Shown one piece after another: positions 16,808 through 26,305 of a stretch of DNA of 46,111 nt. The notes beneath the pieces are model-generated. The model did not search any database, was not told the origin of the DNA, and saw nothing but the letters and a program-made list of their open reading frames with translations. This DNA is from DYJB01 sp963777165 (GTDB lineage: Bacteria > Chloroflexota > Anaerolineae > Anaerolineales > E44-bin32), in assembly GCA_963777165.1 (NCBI GenBank), contig CAVZPO010000019.1:1-46111 (forward strand), read 5' to 3'. Made by a program: the position numbers and the translations under genes. Positions within the stretch are counted from its first letter, which is position 1. Every line of letters starts with the position of its first letter.

Positions 16808-18040
16808 CTAGCCCGGATCGGCCTGGGCGTCGGGCAAGCCGGGACGCAGCGCACCGGCCTTCACTTGCCAGACGGTCGCCTTTCCGCGGAAGTCCGCGCC
16901 GAACATCTCGATGTCCGCTGCCGTGACCATCGATTGCGGCAGTGCGGCCACACGCTGCAGCAAGTCCTGACGACGCTCCCCGTCCAACTCAGCCAGCACC
17001 TCATCCAGCAGCAGGACCGGCCACTCCGACGTGCGTTGATGCAGCCATTCCACCTCAGCCAGCTTGAGCGCCAGCATAGCGGTCCGATTCTGGCCGCGCG
17101 AGCCGTAGGCGCGCAGGTCGACGCCGTTGGAGGTGAAGCGGAAATCATCGCGGTGCGGGCCGAGGGACGTGGAACCTCGGGCAAGATCCTCCGGACGCTG
17201 CCGCTCCAGCGCTCGGAGCAGGCCGTCGCGGATCGCCTGACGACTGACGACGGTCCGATCGGGCACGGCCTGGAGCGGGAGGTCGAGCTGTCCGCCGGGC
17301 GCCGGGAGCGGATCGTAGCTGGGCAGATACTCGAGGTGAAGCGTCTCGCGGCCGCGGGTGAGATCGCGGTGGATCGGGGAGGCAAGGCGGTCGTGCTCGG
17401 CGAGGGCCAGGGCCCGGCCGCGGATCAACGTGGACCCGTGCTCGGCCAGCTCCTCGTCCCAGAAGGAGAGCTGCGGCGCGTGGTTGCCCTGTTCGCCGAG
17501 CTGCTTGAGCAACGCATTGCGCTGTGCCAGGACCTTGCCGTATTCGGACAGCGCCTCGGCGTAGGCCGCGTCGGCTTGCGCCAGAGTCGAATCAAGGTGC
17601 GCGCGGCGCTCGGACGGCGGGCCTTCGAGGACGCGCAGATCCTGCGGCAGGAAAAGCACGGCGTGCAGCCCGCCGGCCAGGTCGCTGACGCGGCGGCGGA
17701 CGCCGTTGAGCAACACCTCGCGGTGCAGCCGGGGCTCCACGCCGGGTGCGGCGGGCGCGAGCACAAGACGAATCTCGACGCGCTGCAGCCGGTCGGCACG
17801 GCGGAACTCAGCCACCAGTCGGGCGAAGGGTGTAGCCTCCTGCATCGCCAGGAAGTTGATCAGCTGCCGGTCACTCTGCGCATGCGGCGAACTTGCGCGC
17901 GCAAGGTAGTAGACCGACTCGAGCAGGCTGGTCTTGCCCTGGGCGTTCGCCCCCACGACCAGCGTCGGGCCGGGAGGCACCTCGGTCTCGAGGCGGACGA
18001 AGTTGCGGACGTTGGTCAGGGATAAGTGCTGGAGGAGCAT
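16808..18040 (-). CDS. recF: DNA replication and repair protein RecF
   Basis: SMC-like ATPase that loads RecA at gaps, 410 residues. Walker A GANAQGKTS at residues 30-38, the RecF-typical LHAVLFLPQDLRVLEGPPSERR near 125-145, signature YGSRGQNRTAMLALKLAE, and Walker B PVLLLDEVLAELDGERR near 340. The ATG at 18040 is preceded by TGCTACAAT only 10 bases upstream and by no spacious leader, so the message is probably near-leaderless, although the gene also lies downstream of def on the same strand. recF is detached from dnaA/dnaN here. Confidence 0.95.
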   Translation of the reverse strand: MLLQHLSLTNVRNFVRLETEVPPGPTLVVGANAQGKTSLLESVYYLARASSPHAQSDRQLINFLAMQEATPFARLVAEFRRADRLQRVEIRLVLAPAAPGVEPRLHREVLLNGVRRRVSDLAGGLHAVLFLPQDLRVLEGPPSERRAHLDSTLAQADAAYAEALSEYGKVLAQRNALLKQLGEQGNHAPQLSFWDEELAEHGSTLIRGRALALAEHDRLASPIHRDLTRGRETLHLEYLPSYDPLPAPGGQLDLPLQAVPDRTVVSRQAIRDGLLRALERQRPEDLARGSTSLGPHRDDFRFTSNGVDLRAYGSRGQNRTAMLALKLAEVEWLHQRTSEWPVLLLDEVLAELDGERRQDLLQRVAALPQSMVTAADIEMFGADFRGKATVWQVKAGALRPGLPDAQADPG

Positions 18041-18050
18041 GGGCGGTTGG

Positions 18051-18059
18051 ATTGTAGCA
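18051..18059 (-). promoter_or_regulatory. Extended -10 for recF
   Basis: On the minus strand TGC TACAAT (5 of 6). The predicted start of transcription, near 18044, is only about four bases before the recF ATG at 18040. The flanking context GCATGCTAnAATCC is nearly the same as at ftsK (20886-20898). Confidence 0.5.
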
Positions 18060-18087
18060 TGCCGGGCTGTGTGGGCGTGAAACCGAA

Positions 18088-18109
18088 GCGAGGACCCCGG
18101 GGTCCTCGC
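18088..18109. terminator. Perfect 22-bp palindrome between def and recF
   Basis: 11-bp arms (GCGAGGACCCC / GGGGTCCTCGC) with no spacer; as RNA, a 9-bp stem with a CCGG loop. It lies 23 bp past the def stop (minus strand). The bases after it are only mildly T-rich, so a weak terminator for def or an operator for the recF promoter 30 bp further on are both possible. Confidence 0.45.
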
Positions 18110-18131
18110 CAGCGTGGGGGGACGGCCGCCG

Positions 18132-18656
18132 TCAGTCGGCGGCGATCAACTCGATGTCCTTCTCTTCGCCCTTCCAGACCTCGCTCGCCCGATCGATAAA
18201 CAGCGTCCCGTCGAGGTGGTCGATTTCGTGCTGAAAGATGCGCGCCAGCCAGCCGGCGGCCTTAATGCGCACCGCCTCGCCCTGACGATTCAGCGCCTTG
18301 ACGGTGACCGATTCGAAGCGCTCGACTTCACCGATATATCCGGGGATAGAAAGGCAGCCCTCGACTCCGGCGACCTGATCCGGGCTGTGCCGGACGATCT
18401 CCGGATTGACCAGGGTATAGAGCTTCGCAGGGCGGGCCGGTTCACCTTCCTGCTCGGGCGGCTCGGCGTACTCGATGACGATCACGCGCCGGCTGTCGCC
18501 CACCTGGGGCGCGGCCAGGCCAACGCCCGGTGCCACCCGCATCGTCTCGACCATCTCGTCGATGAGCTGTCGGACGTCGTCGGTAACCGCGGGCACCTTG
18601 CGCGCCTTGAGGCGCAGCACAGGGTCCGGGAGGGTAACAATCTCACGTGGGGTCAT
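18132..18656 (-). CDS. def: Peptide deformylase
   Basis: Removes the formyl group from nascent N-terminal methionine; metal enzyme, 174 residues. All three motifs are present: GVGLAAPQVG (I), EGCLSIPG (II, metal Cys) and QHEIDHLDG (III, metal His pair). I chose ATG 18656 (MTPREIVTLPDPVLR), the usual family start, over an upstream in-frame ATG at 18713 that would add 19 poorly conserved residues inside the preceding gene. It overlaps the end of the cNMP/PH-domain gene by 14 bp, so the two are coupled. Confidence 0.95.
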   Translation of the reverse strand: MTPREIVTLPDPVLRLKARKVPAVTDDVRQLIDEMVETMRVAPGVGLAAPQVGDSRRVIVIEYAEPPEQEGEPARPAKLYTLVNPEIVRHSPDQVAGVEGCLSIPGYIGEVERFESVTVKALNRQGEAVRIKAAGWLARIFQHEIDHLDGTLFIDRASEVWKGEEKDIELIAAD

Positions 18657-20298
18657 CCGGTGACGGCTCGCTGGCCTCCGGCCGAGCTCGGCGGGAGGCG
18701 ATCTCTCTCTCATACAGGCGCAGTAATTCTACCATTTCGTCTCGACGTTGGCCGCTTTCCTTCTCCCGCTTGCGGGCCAGAATAGCCTCCTGCGCTCGCA
18801 CGATATCCTGCTGCACGCCGACCGGGTCGAACACACCCTGGAACTTGAACTCGGCCGTGCCGACCGACGCCGTGACGGTACCGTAGTTGAGCAGCAGCCC
18901 GGCCAGCCCTCTGCGGTCGACCTCGGTCCCCAGGATGTTCTCCAGCGGAGCGACCTCGCGGCTTTCCGTACCCAACGGCTTGCGGGTGATGTCGACGATC
19001 TGGGTCGGCGTGACCTGGTAGATGTCATTGGCCCAATCGACGTACTGGTAGAGCCACCACAGCCCGACGACGCCGATCAAGCCGAGCAGGACGACGACCG
19101 AGAGCAATGGATCGAACAGCGTCAGCGAACCGCTCAGGCTTGCCCCCAGCAAGCCGGCGATGCCGAGCAACAGCACGGACGGCAGACCGATCGACTGCAG
19201 CAGCACCGCCCAGTGTTTGCGGTACGTGATGACGCCCTTGTCCTCGAAACGCATCTGCAGCGTCCAGTGATCGAGGCCGACCTGGCGGCTGGGTCGCTCG
19301 GCGGTGACGGGCAGGGTCGAAGCGGAGGGCGGTGCGCCCTCGGCGCCGACCTGCTCCTGGAGGGTCTGGGACATCACCTCCCGGTCCGCCATCTGCCGTT
19401 GGTGTTGAACCCGCCGCCAGTGTTCCTCGACCATGGCCGCCATGGCCATCGGGTTGCCGACGCCGTGGAAGGTGAGCTGCCCGGTATAGGTTCGGATGAT
19501 CACGTCGCCGTAGCCCAGGGAGCGCGTGATGGCATCGGTGCGCAGGCTGACGGACAGCACCATGTGCAGAGGCGCCTCGCGCCGGCTGTCGTACACCCCG
19601 ACGACCTTCTCGAGCCACAGCGCGCGCCGGTTTGTCACGATGTAGTAATCGTTGCTCCAGTCGAGCAGCTTCCATCCGCCGAAGAGCAGCCCGGCCGCAC
19701 ATCCACCGGCTGCAATCCAGCCGAGGAGCGAACTGGAGGTGTCCACGGCCCAGGATGCAAACAGGAGGCCGAGCAGCGTCAGGCCGACGGGCACGAGCAA
19801 GGCCTGGTAGAGCAGAACGATGTGCTTGCGGACGGCGGCATACACGATCTCGCCCTCAGCCAGCCAACCGAAACGCAAGCGTGAGGCCAGGCGCCGGCTG
19901 GCGGCGGCGAAGCGCAGGCTGGCCAGGGCCGTGCCGTGCTGGCTGACGAAGACCGAAAGATCGCGTCGCTCCCAGCGCGCCAGCGTGCAGGCCGAGGCGG
20001 CCCGGGCGGTGGCCTGGCGGGGAAGTCGGTAGACCACTTCGACCTCGCCAAGGGTGTCGCCGGGGGTCAGGCCGGCGAGCCGCTGCTCGCGGCCGCGTGC
20101 GTCACGCTGCAGCAGCTCGACCGTTCCTTCGAGCAGGAAGTACAACGCATCAGGGCCGGATCCCTGGACGACGATGTCCTCACCAGCGGCAAACGATTCG
20201 TGCGTCAGCTGGGCGGCGGCAAACTCGAGGGCCTCGTCGGGGACGTCGCGCAAGAAGTGGGTGAGGCGCAGGACCTGCAGGTCGCGTGGGTCGCTCAC
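18643..20298 (-). CDS. Cyclic-nucleotide-binding-like domain fused to two membrane PH domains
   Basis: 551 residues, GTG start at 20298 overlapping the upstream stop (GTGA). Residues about 10-130 form a cNMP-binding-like beta roll (FAAGEDIVVQGSGPDALYFL, GDTLGEVEVVYRLPRQATARA). Two copies of a unit then follow: two membrane segments plus a bacterial PH (YdbS/YdbT-like bPH_2) domain. Copy 1: KHIVLLYQALLVPVGLTLLG ... WSNDYYIVTNRRALWLEKVV ... LGYGDVIIRTYTG. Copy 2: RKHWAVLLQSIGLPSVLLLG ... WANDIYQVTPTQIVDITRKP ... LLNYGTVTASVG. The C-terminal 40 residues are charged and helical. It is probably an inner-membrane protein responding to a small ligand or to membrane state. No function is assigned. 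The fold assignments are by pattern. Confidence 0.8.
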   Translation of the reverse strand: MSDPRDLQVLRLTHFLRDVPDEALEFAAAQLTHESFAAGEDIVVQGSGPDALYFLLEGTVELLQRDARGREQRLAGLTPGDTLGEVEVVYRLPRQATARAASACTLARWERRDLSVFVSQHGTALASLRFAAASRRLASRLRFGWLAEGEIVYAAVRKHIVLLYQALLVPVGLTLLGLLFASWAVDTSSSLLGWIAAGGCAAGLLFGGWKLLDWSNDYYIVTNRRALWLEKVVGVYDSRREAPLHMVLSVSLRTDAITRSLGYGDVIIRTYTGQLTFHGVGNPMAMAAMVEEHWRRVQHQRQMADREVMSQTLQEQVGAEGAPPSASTLPVTAERPSRQVGLDHWTLQMRFEDKGVITYRKHWAVLLQSIGLPSVLLLGIAGLLGASLSGSLTLFDPLLSVVVLLGLIGVVGLWWLYQYVDWANDIYQVTPTQIVDITRKPLGTESREVAPLENILGTEVDRRGLAGLLLNYGTVTASVGTAEFKFQGVFDPVGVQQDIVRAQEAILARKREKESGQRRDEMVELLRLYEREIASRRARPEASEPSPDDPT

Positions 20299-20798
20299 GG
20301 CACCATTGTAGCATCGCGGGTCCGGGCATTCCCGGCGGATTCATCGCCCGCCAGAGGCCGGACGATGACGAGTGCCAGGTGCGCGGCGTAGGCCACCAGC
20401 TGTTGGCGGCTCGGACGAGCCGGCAATCCTTCCATCAGAAGTATTCGGCCAATCATGCGCGGGTGCCGTTCCAGTCGCAGCTCGAGGAAATCGGCCACCC
20501 GCTGCGCGTCGTCGACCGCTTCCGCCCGTCCTTGGAAGCGCCGCGAGCGAACCTGGATTTCGACGATCGGGTTGGCGACCAGATTGCGGACCCAGTCGGC
20601 CTGCATCCCGCGCGACGATCCAAGCCAGTACTCACCCGCCACCACTTCGTATTGCAGGGCGGTCACTCGCTTGCGCCCGGTCCTGCGGCCGGTGGTCGTC
20701 AGCAGCAGGATCAACCGCCCGACGATCGGGCCGAGCCCGACGGCGTACAGAGCGCTGAACAAGCGTGCGTCCGGAGGTCGGAGGGTCGATCGGGACAT
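20295..20798 (-). CDS. F420/deazaflavin-dependent nitroreductase family protein
   Basis: 167 residues, ATG 20798 with CAGGAGG 6 bases upstream. Matches the Ddn-like (TIGR00026 / PF04075) pattern: LILLLTTTGRRTGRKRVTAL, then the hallmark YWLGSSRGMQADWVRNLVAN and EIQVRSRRFQGRAE. Such proteins bind F420 or other flavins/haem; the reaction here is unknown. First gene of the leftward operon with the cNMP/PH protein and def, and divergent from ftsK. Confidence 0.85.
   Translation of the reverse strand: MSRSTLRPPDARLFSALYAVGLGPIVGRLILLLTTTGRRTGRKRVTALQYEVVAGEYWLGSSRGMQADWVRNLVANPIVEIQVRSRRFQGRAEAVDDAQRVADFLELRLERHPRMIGRILLMEGLPARPSRQQLVAYAAHLALVIVRPLAGDESAGNARTRDATMVP
20305..20313 (-). promoter_or_regulatory. 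Internal extended -10, candidate leaderless start of the cNMP/PH gene
   Basis: TGC TACAAT on the minus strand, inside the 3' end of the nitroreductase-like gene. The predicted transcript start coincides with the GTG at 20298. Confidence 0.4.
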
Positions 20799-20887
20799 CG
20801 TCGCCTCCTGAAAGTAAACTCAGGGTACACCGGACTGGCGGGCCGTGCACCCGCCCGGCGGCGAGCGGGAGAACCACGGGACCCGCA

Positions 20888-20896
20888 TGCTATAAT
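20888..20896 (+). promoter_or_regulatory. Extended -10 for ftsK
   Basis: TGC TATAAT, a perfect hexamer with TG extension, 22 bases before the TTG start at 20919. The ribosome site GGGAGG (about 20904-20909) follows directly. Confidence 0.55.
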
Positions 20897-20918
20897 CCGC
20901 GACGGGAGGCGATTCCCC

Positions 20919-23250
<2,332 letters not shown>

Positions 23251-23258
<8 letters not shown>

Positions 23259-23281
23259 CCTGTTTGCCTGGGTCTAGGTCT
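23251..23281. promoter_or_regulatory. 8-bp inverted repeat around the bmp -35 (operator or ftsK terminator)
   Basis: AGACCTAG at 23251-23258 and CTAGGTCT at 23274-23281, perfect arms 23 bp apart centre to centre (about two helical turns). The left arm contains the ftsK stop codon; the predicted -35 (23264-23269) lies between the arms. As RNA it would have a 15-nt loop and no T-run, so I favour a protein-binding site. Confidence 0.45.
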
Positions 23282-23292
23282 CGTGCTACACT
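23264..23292 (+). promoter_or_regulatory. Promoter of the BMP/ABC operon
   Basis: TTGCCT (-35) at 23264-23269, 17-bp spacer, TACACT (-10) at 23287-23292 with TGC extension at 23284. Predicted leader about 145 nt before the ATG at 23444. Confidence 0.5.
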
Positions 23293-23307
23293 ATCAAGAC
23301 CACACGG

Positions 23308-23329
23308 CCAGGGGGCACCCCCCGCCTGG
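23308..23329 (+). other. Stem-loop in the bmp leader, followed by a tandem octamer
   Basis: CCAGG (23308-23312) pairs with CCTGG (23325-23329), and the adjoining GGG can pair with CCC across a bulged G. It lies near the 5' end of the predicted leader. Downstream ACGCCCTA occurs twice with a 9-base period (23344-23351 and 23353-23360). I recognise no riboswitch family here. Confidence 0.3.
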
Positions 23330-23443
23330 GAAAGGGGTGACCGACGCCCTAAACGCCCTAGACACCAAGATGAGCAAGCGCCGATCCTCACGTGCAGTCC
23401 GGGAAAGACCTCTTCCCGAAATCCAAATAAGGAGTGAGAGCAG

Positions 23444-24634
23444 ATGAAGAAGATCTACGCCGTCCTTTCGGTGCTGATCGCCATGGCCTTCGTGCTAAGC
23501 GCATGCGGCCAGGCAACGCCGACCGAGGCACCGCCGGTGGTGGAGCCGACCGCGGCCCCGCCGACCGAAGCACCGCCTCCGCCGCCTGAGCCGACGACGC
23601 CTCCCTACCGGGTCGGGTTCGTGACCGACACGGCCGGTATCGCCGACAAGTCCTTCAACCAGACGCAGTGGGAAGGCATCCAGCGAGCTGGCACGGACCT
23701 GGGTGCCGAAGTGCAGTACGCTCAATCCACCGAAGCCAGCCAGTACACGCCCAACCTGACGACGTTTGCCGGCGAAGGCTACGACCTGGTTATCGCAGCC
23801 GGCTTCTTCCTGGCCAAAGATCTGGCCGAGGTTTCAGCCCAATATCCTGATCTCAAGTTCGTGATCGCTGACTACGCCTATCCGAATGCTTTCGATGTCC
23901 CTGAAGGCACCCCCGGAAACGCTGCCTGCATCCCCAATGTCATGGGTGAGATCTATAAGACCGACCAGCCTGCCTACCTGGCGGGTTACCTCGCCGCCGG
24001 CATGACCGAGAGCGGCAAGATTGGCTACTTCGGCGGTGCCAAGATCCCGACCGTAACCATCTTTGGTGTTGGTCTGCAGATGGGTATTGATGCCTACAAC
24101 GCCGCTCACGGGACCTCTGTGAAACTGCTCGGTTGGGATAATGCAACCGGCGAAGGTACTTTCACGAACAACTTCACGGATATGTCCGTTGCCCAGCAGG
24201 CTGCCACCTCCCTGTTCGACGAAGGCGCTGACATTGTCATCGGCGTCGGCGGCCTGATCGGCTCCGTCGTCTGGCCGATCGCCAAGGAGCGCGGCGGACT
24301 CGGCATGTGGGTGGACACGGATGGCACCGTTCAGTTCCCTGAAGACAAGAGTGTCATCCTGACCAGCGTCATGAAGAACATGGCTCAGGTCCATTACGAT
24401 GTCATCAAGAACGCCATGGAAGGAACATTCGATGGCTGCGGCACCTACATTGGCGAAATGGCCAATCAGGGTGTCCAACTGGGTGCCTTCGGCGAAGGCA
24501 TCGAGATCCCGGCCGCACTGTTGTCGGAGGTCGACGCCCTGAAGGCCAAGATGGTCGATGGGACACTGACCGACGCGGGCTGTATTTCCTATCCGGCATG
24601 GTGCCCCGGTGGTCTATATCCGGCCGCTCAGTAA
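23444..24634 (+). CDS. BMP-family ABC transporter substrate-binding lipoprotein
   Basis: 396 residues; ATG 23444 with AAGGAG upstream. Lipoprotein signal peptide with lipobox LSAC (C21), then a Pro/Thr/Glu-rich tether (residues 25-52), then the BMP (PnrA/Med-like) domain: YRVGFVTDTAGIADKSFNQT, YDLVIAAGFFLAKDLAEVS, QPAYLAGYLAAGMTESGKIG, DIVIGVGGLIG, MWVDTDGTVQFPEDKSVILT. BMP proteins of this type bind purine nucleosides (PnrA, BmpA-like) or simple relatives. The ATPase and two permeases follow, so this is a complete uptake system at the cell surface. The specific ligand is inferred from family only. Confidence 0.93.
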   Translation: MKKIYAVLSVLIAMAFVLSACGQATPTEAPPVVEPTAAPPTEAPPPPPEPTTPPYRVGFVTDTAGIADKSFNQTQWEGIQRAGTDLGAEVQYAQSTEASQYTPNLTTFAGEGYDLVIAAGFFLAKDLAEVSAQYPDLKFVIADYAYPNAFDVPEGTPGNAACIPNVMGEIYKTDQPAYLAGYLAAGMTESGKIGYFGGAKIPTVTIFGVGLQMGIDAYNAAHGTSVKLLGWDNATGEGTFTNNFTDMSVAQQAATSLFDEGADIVIGVGGLIGSVVWPIAKERGGLGMWVDTDGTVQFPEDKSVILTSVMKNMAQVHYDVIKNAMEGTFDGCGTYIGEMANQGVQLGAFGEGIEIPAALLSEVDALKAKMVDGTLTDAGCISYPAWCPGGLYPAAQ

Positions 24635-24660
24635 TCCAGCAAGAATAGAATAGCAGGACT

Positions 24661-24700
24661 AAACAGGTGGTGCCGGATGAAAATCGGGCACCACCTGTTT
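24661..24700 (+). terminator. Strong 14-bp stem-loop between bmp and ATPase genes (attenuator or 3' stabiliser)
   Basis: Perfect 14-bp arms at 24661-24674 and 24687-24700 (AAACAGGTGGTGCC and its complement). Inside, after one G-G mismatch, GAT/ATC closes a GAAA tetraloop. It lies 26 bases after the lipoprotein stop and 54 bases before the ATPase ATG. The T-run is short (TTTC), so partial termination or protection of the upstream message is likely, giving more binding protein than transporter. Confidence 0.7.
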
Positions 24701-24754
24701 CAATCAGGCTCATTTCTCGCGACATCAACATCATCTAGCAGCAAGGACGGGTAT

Positions 24755-26287
24755 ATGCCTCCGATCCTCGAACTGCGCGGAATCACGAAAACCTTCCCGG
24801 GTGTGCTGGCCAACGACCACATCGACCTGACCCTCAACCAGGGGGAGATTCTGGCCATCCTGGGGGAGAACGGCGCCGGCAAGACCACCCTGATGAATAT
24901 CCTCTACGGCTTGTACTCCCCGGATGAGGGCGAAATATTCATCCGCGGCTCGAAGGTGAACATCCGCAACCCGCACGATGCTATCCATCTCGGGATCGGG
25001 ATGGTCCACCAGCATTTCATGCTGATCCCCGTTTTTAGCGTCACCGAGAACGTGATGCTGGGAGTTGAGTCGGTCAAGGCCGCGGGCATCCTGGACCGGA
25101 AAAGAGTATCGAAGCAGATCCTTGGAATCTCCGACCGTTTCGGCCTCAAGGTCGAGCCGGAGGTCATGGTTGAAGACCTTTCAGTCGGCGTCCAACAAAG
25201 AGTGGAAATCATCAAGGTTCTATATCGCGAAGCAGACATCCTCATTTTCGACGAGCCGACGGCCGTGCTTACGCCGCAGGAGGCGGAGGATTTCTTCAAG
25301 GTCGTACACGCCCTGATCGAGCAGGGCAAATCGATCATCTTCATCACCCACAAGCTCAAGGAAGTGCTGGAGATCGCCGATCGCATCACCGTCTTTCGCA
25401 ACGGGAAGGTGGTCGGGACGACCACGCCCGCTCAATCCACGGAGGCCTCGTTGGCCAGTATGATGGTGGGGCGCGAAGTGATTTTGACCGTGGACAAAGA
25501 ACCCGCCAATCCTGGGGAGGTGGTCCTGGACGTGGCCGACCTGCATGTGATGGATGACCGTCACCTGATGGCCGTCAACGGGGTTTCCTTCCAAGTCAGG
25601 GCCGGGGAGATTCTGGGAGTGGCAGGCGTACAGGGCAATGGTCAAAAGGAACTGGTGGAAGCCCTCACCGGCCTGCGCTCTTGTACGGTTGGCAAGGTGG
25701 ACCTGATGGGCGAGGATATTTCACGGGCGTCGCCGCGCAGAATTCGGGAGGCCGGTACTGCGCATGTGCCGGAGGACCGCCAGAGCGACGGATTGGTATT
25801 GCCCTTCCCCATCAAGGACAATCTGGTGTTGAATACCTATTATGAACCTCCCTTCACCCGCGGTCTCAACCTGAACAACGGCGAAATCATGAAGGCGGCC
25901 GAGCAGCGGGTGAAGGAATTTGATATCCGCACCCCCAGCATCACCATCCCGGCTTCCACCCTGTCGGGGGGCAACCAGCAGAAGGTCATTGTGGCGCGCG
26001 AGTTCTCCCGCCCGATCAAGTTGTTGATCGCCTCGCAACCGACCCGCGGCCTGGATGTCGGCTCCATCGAGTACATTCACCGGCAGATTGTGAGAAAACG
26101 GGACGAGGGCTGCGCTGTGCTCTTGGTCTCACCTGAGTTGGACGAGATCATGGGGCTTTCCGACAGGATTGCCGTGATGTTCGGCGGGGAAATCCTAGAT
26201 ATCATTCCTGCCAAAGCTGCGACCAAAGAGGGCCTCGGCCTCCTGATGGCCGGTATCCGTGCGAAGACGCAGGCGGAAGTCGCTTAA
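24755..26287 (+). CDS. ABC transporter ATP-binding protein, nucleoside type (two NBDs)
   Basis: 510 residues with two fused cassettes, the NupA/YufO/RbsA layout. NBD1: Walker A GENGAGKTT (37-45), Q-loop MVHQHFMLIPVFSVTENV, signature DLSVGVQQRVEI, Walker B ILIFDEPTAVLTPQE, H-loop FITHKL. NBD2 is degenerate as usual for this family: GVQGNGQKE in place of a Walker A, signature STLSGGNQQKV, Walker B LLIASQPTRGLDVGS, and AHVPEDRQSDGL. I chose ATG 24755 (AAGGAC ribosome site); the open frame upstream runs through the stem-loop. Couples to the two permeases downstream. Confidence 0.93.
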   Translation: MPPILELRGITKTFPGVLANDHIDLTLNQGEILAILGENGAGKTTLMNILYGLYSPDEGEIFIRGSKVNIRNPHDAIHLGIGMVHQHFMLIPVFSVTENVMLGVESVKAAGILDRKRVSKQILGISDRFGLKVEPEVMVEDLSVGVQQRVEIIKVLYREADILIFDEPTAVLTPQEAEDFFKVVHALIEQGKSIIFITHKLKEVLEIADRITVFRNGKVVGTTTPAQSTEASLASMMVGREVILTVDKEPANPGEVVLDVADLHVMDDRHLMAVNGVSFQVRAGEILGVAGVQGNGQKELVEALTGLRSCTVGKVDLMGEDISRASPRRIREAGTAHVPEDRQSDGLVLPFPIKDNLVLNTYYEPPFTRGLNLNNGEIMKAAEQRVKEFDIRTPSITIPASTLSGGNQQKVIVAREFSRPIKLLIASQPTRGLDVGSIEYIHRQIVRKRDEGCAVLLVSPELDEIMGLSDRIAVMFGGEILDIIPAKAATKEGLGLLMAGIRAKTQAEVA

Positions 26288-26305
26288 CCACAGAGGAGGT
26301 CCCCT

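Noticed and set aside
15937..18132. Chromosome origin, suggested by rsmG and recF together
   Set aside because: No dnaA, dnaN, parAB or DnaA-box cluster; the two genes are convergent and belong to different operons.
20286..20918. N-terminal extension of ftsK (open frame for about 210 codons upstream)
   Set aside because: It is antisense to the nitroreductase-like gene and precedes the extended -10 at 20888; TTG 20919 with GGGAGG is the better start.
23293..23443. Purine riboswitch in the bmp leader
   Set aside because: The transporter type suggested it, but the conserved three-way-junction loop sequences are absent.
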